From the NCBI GenBank assembly GCA_015499985.1, contig JAAAUF010000355.1:1-38024 (forward strand): DNA of 38,024 nucleotides, read 5' to 3'. Shown one piece after another: positions 12,278 to 21,761 of the stretch. Positions within the stretch are counted from its first letter, which is position 1, and each line of letters opens with the position of its first letter. The position numbers and the translations under genes are program-made. Below the pieces are notes generated by a model that saw nothing but the letters and a program-made list of their open reading frames with translations, searched no databases and was not told where the DNA came from. This stretch comes from Haplosporangium gracile (taxonomy: Eukaryota; Mortierellomycota; Mortierellomycetes; Mortierellales; Mortierellaceae).

Positions 12278-12397
12278 GTCGTTTTGACCATGGTTGGATG
12301 TGCCGTTTTGACCATGGTTGGATGCGCCGTTTTTACCGTGGTTGGATGCGCCGTTTTTACCGTGGTCTGGATGTGCCGTTTTTTACCATGGTTGGAC
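12278..12397. repeat. Minisatellite, five copies of a 24-25 bp unit
   Basis: Copies begin at 12278, 12302, 12326, 12350 and 12375, with unit lengths 24, 24, 24, 25 and about 23-25. The consensus is close to GCCGTTTTGACCATGGTTGG plus ATGT or ATGC. Copies differ by C/T, A/G and an extra T. Each unit carries an ACCATGGT or ACCGTGGT core. On the minus strand the first units could encode a repeated octapeptide, but the 25-bp units break that frame and no gene is evident. Confidence 0.9.
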
Positions 12398-12689
12398 AAA
12401 AATATTAAGGTTTGATGTATCATTTTTTTCATAGAAAGTTGGAATTGGGAAATGCAGGCGTACAGTACTGTACAGGCACAACCGGACTGGAATTTAGAGT
12501 TACAGGCTTAGGACTACAAAAGACATCCAAAAAATAAAAGGGCATTGGAAACGCCAAAGATCTCAATAAAAATTGTCCTTAACGACAAATGTGCGATTCG
12601 AGGCCCAGACCTGTCACCCCCTTTATTTTTTCCACAGATACAACCAACGATCCGCAGCTCATACATATGCAAATGCCCGCAAAACCCCC

Positions 12690-12711
12690 AGACAGACAGA
12701 CAGACAGATAC
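12690..12711. repeat. (ACAG)n microsatellite
   Basis: About five consecutive CAGA tetranucleotides lie in the upstream region of the permease gene. Confidence 0.85.
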
Positions 12712-12899
12712 ATGTAGTCACATGTACGCACACAGGCATAAAGTACCAATCGAAATCGATCCTCCAAAGCTCTTGGACACGAACTGAAACTAGATTGCCC
12801 TTTTTTTCATTTTAAGCCTACCGTGCGGGCTCAATCTCGAGTACTTGAGTGACTGTACAAGCGAGAACTCCAGAGTCGAGACGTGCGGTGAGGATAGAT

Positions 12900-13080
12900 T
12901 TCTTTTTTTTCCGAGCTTTCTCTCTGTCCCGTTCTCTCTCTGTCCCGTTCTCTCTCTCTTTTCATTTCTTCCTCTTTACAACCTTCTCTCTCTTCATTTC
13001 TTCCTCTTTACAACCTTCTCTCCCTTCATCTCTTCCTCTTTATGACCTCTTCTTTCTTCCTTTCTTCAACATTCTCTTCC
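12900..13080 (+). promoter_or_regulatory. Pyrimidine-rich leader of the permease, with tandem repeats
   Basis: Almost pure C/T on the plus strand immediately before the permease ATG at 13151. It includes two copies of a ~16-bp unit (TCTCTCTGTCCCGT at about 12920 and 12936). After them come three ~32-bp units containing TTCTTCCTCTTTACAACCT, the third diverged, ending near 13048. Such tracts are typical of core promoters and 5' UTRs in filamentous fungi. Confidence 0.65.
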
Positions 13081-13150
13081 ATCTCTCACACCAACAAGTC
13101 TTATCACTCTCACTTATTCAACTCAACCTCGACAATAGCAGCAACAAAAA

Positions 13151-14836
13151 ATGTCAAAGTACGACTACGACGGGTATGGTGATACCGACACATACGAGCT
13201 CAACCAGATGGAAGACCAGGGTAATGTCGATCACCACGACACTCTGATGGATGTATCTCAAGGCGGTCTCAAGCGAGACCTTCGGCTCCGCCACATGATC
13301 ATGATCGCCCTCGCTAGTACTATCGGCACCGGTCTCTTCCTCACTTCTGGTTTGACCATTGCTACTGCTGGTCCTGGCGGTGCCCTTCTTGCCTATGTCA
13401 TCATCGGTATTTGGCTCACCTTTGTCTGCCAGGCCATCGGTGAGATCGCCACCCTCCTCCCCCTCCCCGGTGCCTTCAACGCCTGGGGTGGCCGTGTCTT
13501 TGACGAGGCTTTCTCCTTCCAGATGACTTGGATGTATTGTGTCAACTGGGCATTGGCGATTCCCGCACAGTTGTCCGCTTCCTCACTGATTGTGTCGTTC
13601 TGGTTGCCCGCCGACACGAAGTTCCCTCCATGGGTTGTGCCTCTGATCATTATCATCTTGATGGTCTTTATCAACATTGCCGGTGTCAAGACCTATGGTG
13701 AGCTCGAGTACTGGTTTTCGATTCTTAAAATTGTCACCATCATCATCTTTATCGCCTGCGGTATCCTTATGGATGCTGGTGCTGTTGGTGGTCACACCTA
13801 CGGATTCGAGAACTGGAGGATCGAGGGTGCTCCCTTCAAAGGCGGCTTCTTGAGCTTCATCACCACCCTAGTCTCGGTCGCTTATTCCTATGGTGGAGCC
13901 GAGATATCCGGCGTCACCGCTGCCGAGTCCCGCAACCCCCACAAGCACGTTCCCAGGGCCGTCAACACCGTGTTGATCCGCATCGCTTTTTTCTACATCG
14001 CCTCGATCTTCTTTCTCGGATTAATTGTTGCCAACAACGATCCGCTGTTGCTCAACACCGACCGTTCCGCTGCTCAGGCTCCCTTCACCATCATCTTTAG
14101 CAAGGCCGGTATCGGTGCTGCTGCCAACTACATGAACGCCGTTGTCTTCACCTCGGTCTTCTCGGCCATCAACTCTAATTTCTATGCTACCACCCGCATG
14201 TTGCTGTCGCTCTCCCGTCACGGCTGGATCCACAAGTCGGTCGGCTACATCAACTCGCGCGGTGTGCCCATGGTTGCTGTCGCCCTTGTCACCGCCTGCT
14301 CCTGCCTGTCGTTGATCACCATCTTTGTTGGTTCCGGTGTCGTCTTCCAGTGGTTCGTCTCGATCATCGGTTCGATTAGCTTCCAGGGCTGGCTCTATAT
14401 CCTGCTCCTCCACTTCCGCTTCCGCTACTGCTGGAAGGCCCAGGGCCGTGCGATCAGAGACCTGCCCCATGTCGCCTGGGGCTACCCCTATGGCAACATC
14501 CTCGGTGTCGTCATTGGCTGCTGCTGCATCATTAGCAACTGGTACCTGTCGGTCATCAACCCTCCTCGGCACCCTGGTGCCGCTGCCTCGGAGGAGGCAA
14601 TGAATATGTACCGCAGCAGACGCGACGCGTATATCCAGGGTATTCTGGGTGCCTGGTTCCCCTGGTTCATGTCTGCGACCCTGTTCTTCTCCTACAAGTA
14701 TATCTGCGGTACCAAGCTCATCAAGGCCGCTGATGCCGATCTCGACACTGGTCGCTTCGTTCCGTCCGAGTCTGACAAGGAGGACTTGAAGCCCCACGGC
14801 CCTCGCTGGAAGCGTATCGTCAAGATGTTTGTCTAA
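13151..14836 (+). CDS. Amino acid permease (APC superfamily, fungal AAT/YAT type)
   Basis: An intronless gene of 561 residues encoding a plasma-membrane or organellar amino acid/proton symporter. The N-terminal ~40 residues are hydrophilic and acidic. TM1 carries STIGTGLFLTSG (residues 56-67), the substrate-contacting glycine-rich break of the APC fold. The loop signature YSYGGAEISGVTAAESRNP (245-263) is diagnostic of the family. About 12 hydrophobic segments span the protein. Length and hydrophilic C-terminal tail are normal for fungal members. The substrate cannot be read from sequence; the family includes general and basic amino acid carriers. The ATG at 13151 sits in an A-rich context (AACAAAAAATGTC) after a pyrimidine-rich leader. 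Codon use is strongly biased to C-ending codons, suggesting high expression. Confidence 0.95.
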   Translation: MSKYDYDGYGDTDTYELNQMEDQGNVDHHDTLMDVSQGGLKRDLRLRHMIMIALASTIGTGLFLTSGLTIATAGPGGALLAYVIIGIWLTFVCQAIGEIATLLPLPGAFNAWGGRVFDEAFSFQMTWMYCVNWALAIPAQLSASSLIVSFWLPADTKFPPWVVPLIIIILMVFINIAGVKTYGELEYWFSILKIVTIIIFIACGILMDAGAVGGHTYGFENWRIEGAPFKGGFLSFITTLVSVAYSYGGAEISGVTAAESRNPHKHVPRAVNTVLIRIAFFYIASIFFLGLIVANNDPLLLNTDRSAAQAPFTIIFSKAGIGAAANYMNAVVFTSVFSAINSNFYATTRMLLSLSRHGWIHKSVGYINSRGVPMVAVALVTACSCLSLITIFVGSGVVFQWFVSIIGSISFQGWLYILLLHFRFRYCWKAQGRAIRDLPHVAWGYPYGNILGVVIGCCCIISNWYLSVINPPRHPGAAASEEAMNMYRSRRDAYIQGILGAWFPWFMSATLFFSYKYICGTKLIKAADADLDTGRFVPSESDKEDLKPHGPRWKRIVKMFV

Positions 14837-15596
14837 AAAAGACTGTTATAATAATCAACTACCCTCATTGGGGTCTGACAGTTTTTGAATCTGTATCATT
14901 TAATAATGAGACCAAGTTGTTATGCATAGATCCTTCAAGGTGTATTCCGGCTGCAACATTTTTATCTATTTATCATCACGCTGAACAAAGATGACTTTGG
15001 CGGCAAGATGAGGACGGCGATTGTCAGTTGACTTGAGTTAGCAGCTCGTTTGCATCAGGAATCTGAGCGTCGTTGTCAACCCCCTGTTACCCTTGGATAC
15101 AATGATCGAGAGGACAACTTCCGATCCCACCAAAACCCCCCTAGACCTCCAAAAAAAAAAAAACTAGATATAATCCTTAATCGTACCATGACTAATACCC
15201 TTCCAGAATAAAAAGAAATACCCAAATACTTACGAGTTTCAAAATACCAGTATCTCAATTGCACAGCTACAACGCTTGGCTGCCACAATCCAGATATGCA
15301 CAGAGCAGTTACAGATAAGATGATATTAAATAGCCCCTAATGAAGCCTCCAACAGAAAAGTACAAGAGGAAAGGAGACGCCTAATCTCAGCAGATCGCGA
15401 CAGGGGGTTACAAAAAAACTTTTGACATTTCATGGCTTATTGTCAAATCTAGAAGGCTTGCAAATAGGACTTATATTTGGCTACAAGCCTTGCTCACAAA
15501 TGCGTCAGCTCGAGGGCTAGTGTATTTCATATCAGCCTTCAAATTAGCAGATACAAGCCTTATGTTTTTGCTCCTTCCTCTTGTTGTGTGTGTGTG
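14837..15596. other. Intergenic region left of the scaffold gap
   Basis: No gene seen. It contains the presumed 3' UTR of the permease, a poly-A run at 15152-15163, an imperfect hairpin at 15453-15491, and a GT-rich tail running into the N gap. Confidence 0.5.
15453..15491. repeat. Imperfect inverted repeat (hairpin) near the transposase remnant
   Basis: The arms are AAGGCTTG (15453-15460) and CAAGCCTT (15484-15491), with a second inner pair CAAAT (15461-15465) and ATTTG (15475-15479). A four-base bulge separates the two pairs on the right arm. A further direct copy of TACAAGCCTT lies at 15552-15561. Confidence 0.7.
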
Positions 15597-15606
15597 NNNN
15601 NNNNNN
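15597..15606. other. Assembly gap (10 N)
   Basis: Ten Ns lie between a GT-repeat tail and a poly-A run, so the true distance across the gap is unknown. It lies just upstream of the transposase fragment and could hide its 5' part. Confidence 1.
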
Positions 15607-15658
15607 TTAAAAAAAAAACATGAATTCTCATCAGTACAAAACATTATCAACACTGTAA

Positions 15659-16159
15659 TGCCACCTGTTCTTCTCGCCCAGCGAATATTTCCTTGCTGAT
15701 TCAGCATACAGGCTTTCAAAGAATTGCATACCCTCATACAAGGCCCCAGCAGCGAAAAGATAAGATAATAAGGAGTTTAACTATTGTGTCACCAAGTCCC
15801 GCGTAACGAAAGAGCACTATCTTGGAATTCTCAAGTCACGTTGGAGCTCATCACAGGAGATGAGACAACAAATTCGATCGGCAGGGGATATGCAGATACT
15901 CATTCGATGGGTAGCAGCAAGCTGTGTACTTTATAACATTCTTGCTCGCCTTGGTGATGCGTGGGAGGAAATATACCTTGCGAAGGACGCCGAAGAAGGT
16001 TGCAACAATGGCGAGGATAGGGGTGCAGTGGGCCTCACTGATGAGGGTCTACCGGATCAAGTCGCGAGTAAATTCAAGAGAGACGTCAAAGAAAACTACT
16101 GTGGAGACAAACAACAAGCGCGGGTTTTACTAATGCGATTGAATTACAATTTATGGTGA
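15659..16159 (+). pseudogene. DDE-type (PIF/Harbinger-like) transposase fragment, broken
   Basis: One frame reads LFFSPSEYFLADSAYRL, then PSYKAPAAKR, a TAA at 15761-15763, then EFNYCVTKSRVTKEHYLGIL, KSRWSSSQEMRQQIRS and SCVLYNILARLGD, ending with TGA at 16159. These blocks match the C-terminal half of DDE_Tnp_4 transposases: LADSAY carries the second catalytic Asp region, and the EH..G.LK.RW helix precedes the C..LHN-like helix. The third acidic catalytic position would lie near the KEH block. The 5' half, including the first Asp, is missing, another stop (15656-15658) blocks the frame upstream, and a scaffold gap lies 50 bp away. It is probably an inactive remnant of a cut-and-paste DNA transposon. 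It overlaps the convergent gene by 9 bp. Confidence 0.72.
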
Positions 16160-17665
16160 ACGTGTCAGAGGAAAGGCAAGATTGATGAATGCTTCAACCT
16201 GTTCTTTCGACATGCCTTTCTCCATCCCAGCCTGCGCAAATATCAATCTTTGTTGTGTTATTTTTGCTTCCCTCTCTGACTCTTGGCTCTTCGCCTCCAT
16301 CTCCAGTTTCCTCACCTCCCTTGCCTCCTCCATCTCCAGTTTCCTCATCTCCCTAGTTTCCTCCAGCTCCAGCTTTCTCATCTCCCTTGCCTCCCTTGCC
16401 TCCTCCAGCTCTAGTCGTCTCTTCTCCCTTACCTCCTCCAGCTCCAGTCTCTTTTTCTCCAACTCCAGTCTCTCCGTCTCCAGCTCGAGTTTCCTTGTTT
16501 CTATGACTTCAAGAGCTATACTTAAAGATTAGGATCGCAGTCGATGCTGTTGGATATAAAAAAACCAAATCGAAATGTGCAAAGTCTCACCTGCTGTTCT
16601 CTTAAAGACGGTTTGCTCATAAGAACCGAGGAGTGGTCGCCTCAACATTTCAAGAGAAAAACTCGACTCCAGTGTTGGTGGTTTCTTGTGTCGATTTGTT
16701 GCTCGGGAACGTTTGTGGGAGGTCTGTGACTCTGTGTCTGTCAGCTGACGCTTCGACTGCCGTTGAATGACTGGCGATACGGTGGAAAGTATGCTTATCT
16801 CGTCGCCATCAATAGCGTTTATGTCCCTCGCAAAGCCGTCCTGGCTGTCGGTGCCATCGTTGTCAAAGTTATTGTCGACGTTGTCATCAAAGGTATTGTC
16901 GACGGGGCGGATGTCGGCACTGTCGTCTTGAGTATATGTGTTGCCTGAATTGCCATCCTCCAGACCTCCGTAGTCTTGATTCGCTATGTAATCGCCTACT
17001 TCCTCCTCCTCCTCCTCCTCCTCCTCCTCCTCCACCAATCGACGTCGACGTTGAGGGGCTGTACCGGAATCCTGACGCTCATCCTGCTCTTGAGCTGGTG
17101 TATCGGCAAGACAAAGTTCCGCAAGTGGAGTGACATTTAGTCGGAGCCCAAAGAGCGCATCCATCCTGGCATAACAGGTGCACATACTCTCCAACTTGTG
17201 TGTCACTGTGTATATCCCGTTCCTAGTATCCTCGTCTGTGACGCCGAAGCCCGCGGAGTTCCCCTTCGCCTTGGTGCTGGTGAAGACTTTTATATGTCGC
17301 TTGAACCGTTCACGCATATTCTTCCCGTTGATGTTGAGCCTCCCTTTACTCTGCTTAGACACGGCGTCAGCTAAGGCCGCGTATCCATGATTCCTGGACT
17401 TGTTGGGCTGTCCGACAGCTGTCTGTCCGCCAGAGCCGAAAACCGATATGAAGTTGGGGACGTGTTCTAGCCATGTGACGATGAACTCCATGTCCTGTTT
17501 CGTAAAACGTTCTTTTGTTGTCTGTCCAGATGTTTTCTTTGATGGCAGCGTTTGTTTTCTGGAGGTACTGGTACTTGGACCCGTGATGGCAACCTCAGCC
17601 TGTTCATCCTCAGGATGCGAGGAAGGAAGCGGCTGAAGAGAGGTGCTGGATGTTGATTCGGTCAT
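16151..17665 (-). CDS. Myb/SANT-like DNA-binding and coiled-coil protein, probable transposon accessory ORF
   Basis: Two exons, 16591-17665 and 16151-16515, flank a 75-bp intron with donor GTGAGA and acceptor TATAG; the spliced frame is intact at 479 residues. Residues ~54-170 (FTKQDMEFIVTWLEHVPNF onward, with conserved Trp65 and a helical KNMRERFKRHIKVF) look like a trihelix/Myb-type DNA-binding fold. A Glu run (212-222) and an acidic, Asn/Asp-rich stretch follow. A basic patch containing KRSR comes next, and finally a highly charged helix with repeated MRKLELEE-type motifs and a conserved-looking end (MSKEQVEAFINLAF). PIF/Harbinger transposons carry a second ORF with a Myb-like domain. The tail-to-tail position against the transposase fragment supports that origin. 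The alternative is a host gene that merely neighbours the remnant. Confidence 0.65.
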
Positions 17666-18295
17666 TATTTAGGGAATTGTAAAAAAATACCAGTTACTTT
17701 TTTTTTTTTTTGGCATCGGCCAGCTCTTTTTTTTCTTCTTCTTGTCTTTGCCTTTGTCGTCTTCGTTTTTGTTCTCCTTATCCCTCCTTCCCTCTCCCTC
17801 TGTCTCCTTGTTATTCTCCTTTTTATGCTCTTCCTCTCGTTCGTTATTCAATCCAACATACACTGATTGCACCTCCCTCCTCTCCAGTCTATCTATTCAT
17901 ATCCCTTTCATTCTCGACATTCACTCATTCGCGCACATCCATACACATTTACTCACTCATATCTCACCTCTCACTTCCCACTCCATCCATTTACATCCAT
18001 CCCTCAACTCCTCCGCAATCTCGTCGATTTCAGGATTGCTGCTCCTGTTGCTGTCGTTGTATTTGACACATCAGCATTATTACTTACGCAGAGTATGTAA
18101 ATGTCGTGATGTTTGTAGCAATCGCCGTCCCTGCTCGTATTTTTTACTTTAATGTTCTCATGTCCGTTCGCATGGTCCCAGCATTTCAATTGTTTTAATG
18201 TCCTTTTGCTATTTTATGTACTGTGAACTTGTACTCGGCCTTCTTTGCTCTGCTCTGTCTATCTCTCTCTCTCCTTCCTCTCCTTTTTTCTTTTT

Positions 18296-18332
18296 TCATT
18301 CATTCGTCCATTCATCCATTCATTCATTCAAT
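18296..18332. repeat. (TTCA)n imperfect microsatellite
   Basis: About nine imperfect copies of TTCA/TCCA lie within the pyrimidine-rich region upstream of the bZIP gene. Confidence 0.8.
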
Positions 18333-20908
18333 GCGTCACAATCGCTATTGTAAACTACTTCTCCTTGTCAAGTCTCTTTCTCTCTGTCCCTCTTTCATTC
18401 ACTCCAACTCCTTCTCTCCTTGACGTTTCCGTGCACGTAACAGAATAATCTCTCCGACACACACGCTCTCTTCCTCTCGCTGTTTCCCGCTTACTTTCGT
18501 CCTTCTTTTCTTTTTCTCTCTTCTCAACTCCTTGTCGTCCTTTGTTTTCCTTCCACGACTTTCGGGACCAAACAGATCCATTGTCTCCACTTCCACCGCC
18601 AACATCCAATCTCGCCCTGACGTCTTTACTTTCAATTCCCCTTTCTCTCTGTCACTCTCCTCGTTCTTTCCTGCCCTCCTTTGCTTTTTAATCCCTCCAT
18701 TCTCCCCCTCTGCCTTACGTTTATTTTTGTTGGCCCTGACCTTTGTCATCAACACATCCTTGTGTATCCCTCATTGTTTACCCAAGCAAAGCCATCATCT
18801 CACTCCCCCCGCCTTTTTTTACTCTCTCATTTTGTGTTCCTTTCTTCTTTCGTTTTTTCACCTCCGACCGTTACAACCTCCTCCACTCTCTCCATTCATC
18901 TCTCGCTTACACACCCCGCTCACTCTTACACACAGCACAATTATCTCGCATTCTTTCTTTGCTCAACCACGCCATCACTCACACATTCACGACCAACCTC
19001 TCTAACACCTAATATCGCCTACAGGGATCCAGTACATCAATCACGCATTCAACGCACCTACCCGGAATACAGAAAGTAAATATACATACGTGCCCTTTCT
19101 ATCGTTTTCAAGTTCCATGCTTATTTTAGCCATTGCGCGCCTTTCCTCCCTCCATTATTTTTAAATGAACCAGGCACGGGTCCTTACTTTTTCGGTTCCG
19201 TCGCTGACAAAAACATCTATCGCATGCCTCAACGTCTCTCTCTTTGTCTCTCTGTCTTTCTCGCTCGACTTAACTCGACTCGACCCGACTCGACGCCTTT
19301 TTTCATTTTACTGTTTTTTTTATCCTTTCTCTGTTTGTTTAATGAGTATGAGTAAAAGAGGAGAAAATGAAAGAGAGAAGGACCGTGTGTGAGAGAGATA
19401 CGAATGGTCAGGAGTCGCAGGGAGTCACAGTCAATGTGATGTTGCTCACGTAAACAAAAGAAAAGTTTTGTCCATACTACGCAGCTTACTCTCCTCCACA
19501 CACACGCACATTAATACTCAATTCTTTCTCAATTTGTGCTTGGTTTTGCTTCTTTCATTTCATCTCTTGCGCATTCATTTCTTCTTTGGTTCTCTTCTCA
19601 ACTCATTTTTCACCTCGTTCTTCTCGCTCACAAAACTTTCCGTGCCACAACAATTGATTGGGTCAGCCTTCTTTCTTCCCCTTCTCGCTTCATTTTCCTC
19701 TCCCATCTTTGACCCATCTTACATGTCTTCATTCCGGCAGTAAAACACGTAAATCATCGCATCTTTATGACGACTCCACTCTGCAAAAAACGACGCCCAC
19801 AACACACACGCTCACACGCACAAACCTTTTTCATGCCCCGTCCCTCAGCCCCTATTCAAACGTGCTCTTCATTTACTCTTCCCAATTTACTTTTCCGTTG
19901 CATAATTCGCTATTTTATGGTTTGCGCATTCTTCACCTCGACATCAATACACCGTGGGTCGAGCCCTCTCTTTCTTTCTTCCTTTACCCTTCTTTTCTTC
20001 ACATCAACCATCTCAGTGTTGCGGGGCATGCCAACTCGATTGTCGCGTTTCTTCTCATACCTCGAGTATAATGTGCGCGTTGATGTATTTAATTAAGTAG
20101 TTATGTGAGGATATAAGTGGTTTTTTTTCTAATGTAGGATGGATGGGATCTGCAAACATAAAAATATTCTCTCTCTCCTCCCTTTTTGCGAATTTATTTT
20201 TTCGTTGTGGTTTTTCTTTCTCTCCTTATTCGCTTATTTTATTCCAAGAAGTGGGTTTGCGGGTCGTAAGGGAGCATAGCGCTTTTATTCTCTCTCTTTC
20301 CTTTTCCTCTGTCAGCACTTTATTCTGTCTGTCTTTCTGCGTATCCGTCTGTTCTCTGTCTCTCTCCTTTACGTTCTGTTGTGTAGCTGACTGTTTTCTG
20401 GAATGTCAGCAGTGCAAGGGCACACGCACGCACACAACGAAAACGCAAAAAAAAACAATAACAAGAGAACAGAAGTAAGGGGGTGTGAAGAGAGAGGACA
20501 ATTGAGGAAAGCGACAAACAAAAGAAGAAAAAAGAAAGGAGGTAGCTGGAAGGGGGAGTGAGAAAGTTGGGAGAGGAGAATATAGGAGAGAGTTGGTCAG
20601 CGAAAGGGTGTGTAAAAAATAAAAGGCCAAGTAACGCGAGGCCGCGCGATCGCCATTGGCTGACAAAAAAAGGAAGATTTTGATAGGCTTATTGTGATGT
20701 AGGGCGCCATGGTTCGGGAATCCGATTCGAGTGTTTATGTTTGTGCGCTTTATCTTTTGTTTCTTTTATTTTTTGCGCTGAGACCAAGACAAGGAGAAGA
20801 GGGAAAAAACGCATTGAAGAATTCAAAGGGGAATGAAATGGTAGAGGAAGTGGGAGGATAATTCAGCAGAACAAACAATGCACAAACAAACAAAATCGAC
20901 AAAATAAA

Positions 20909-20935
20909 CAGGCAGGCAGGCAGGCAGGCAGGCAG
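20909..20935. repeat. (GGCA)n microsatellite
   Basis: Roughly six to seven perfect GGCA tetranucleotides, a likely length-variable locus, in the region upstream of the bZIP gene. Confidence 0.92.
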
Positions 20936-21761
20936 ACGGCATTTACGATAATAATGACATGCATTGCATGCATACTGTGTTGCAAACTGGAGAGTGGAGA
21001 AAGGGTGAGAGAGGATGAGAGAAAAGAGTCAGGGGGATGAGATACTTTGAAAGTGAGAAAACAGAGCAAGGCAGATCTGTCTGCCGCTCCGTCGAAATGC
21101 CAAATGGTCTAATGGGTCGGGGATCGAATCTGCAGCTCAATGGCAAGAACGCATGGACCATGGCCCCCACTCTCTCCCCTCTCTCGCTCGCACTCTATCT
21201 TTCGTCTCTTGCATTCACATCCATCCACTCCCATGTCTCTTGTTCTTCAACTATACCCACTATTTCCATAGCCATTCTGAACAGAGATGCGATCTCTTCA
21301 CCATTCTTCCTTCTAAATTATCTACTCACACTCCTTGTGGCTTCTTTGTTCGTGCACAGCAAAAATTTGTATATATAACCATTCAATTCTAACCCCTCAT
21401 TTCATCTTTTTTCAACTTTTACTCTACCTGATCCTATTTCCGCTCCACTCCGTCCTTTAGGCCTTGGACTCTCTTTTATTTTAACTGACATCCCTCCTGC
21501 AACACCGACAAACGCCATCTCCTCCTTCCTTTAGATCATACAAGTCCAACCGCTCCACGACGAAACTCGGCCTCCACTCTCCTCTCCACCTCATTCGTCA
21601 ATCTCACAATTCCTCCTCAACAAAAGTTTCTCTTACCTACACCTGCACCTCCTCCCTCACTCCCCAACCCTTCATATTTCTCTCTCACATCACCATTCAC
21701 TCTCGGCTCAAACCCGACACCCACCGCCACCACGACGTTCCCATACTCCTCTCATTCGGGT

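Larger units (their letters stand above)
17666..21761 (+). other. 4.1-kb pyrimidine-rich region upstream of the bZIP gene
   Basis: The plus strand is C/T-rich with many TCTCTC and TTCATTCA tracts, so most long frames here are low-complexity Ser/Leu/Phe/His readings without protein-like composition. I see no supportable gene. Likely contents are the promoter and a long, possibly spliced, 5' leader of the bZIP gene. A good acceptor (CCTTCCTTTAG ending at 21534) opens a stop-free frame in phase with the bZIP start. A purine-rich stretch lies at about 20450-20640. Confidence 0.5.

Noticed and set aside
12278..12397. Possible CRISPR array
   Set aside because: Units are contiguous with no spacers, and the surrounding genes are eukaryotic with introns.
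12214..12432. Minus-strand frame with a repeated TAHPTxVK-like octapeptide
   Set aside because: It is a by-product of the 24-bp minisatellite; two of the five units are 25 bp and the flanks look non-coding.
14021..14797. Open frame of 258 codons on the minus strand inside the permease gene
   Set aside because: A shadow of the strong C-ending codon bias of the permease; its composition (Asp/Gly/Val/Arg) is typical of antisense readings.
17742..18152. Open frames of 118-137 codons in the pyrimidine-rich region
   Set aside because: Composition is Ser/Leu/Phe/His/Pro from CT-rich DNA with no folded-protein pattern; similar frames appear throughout this tract.
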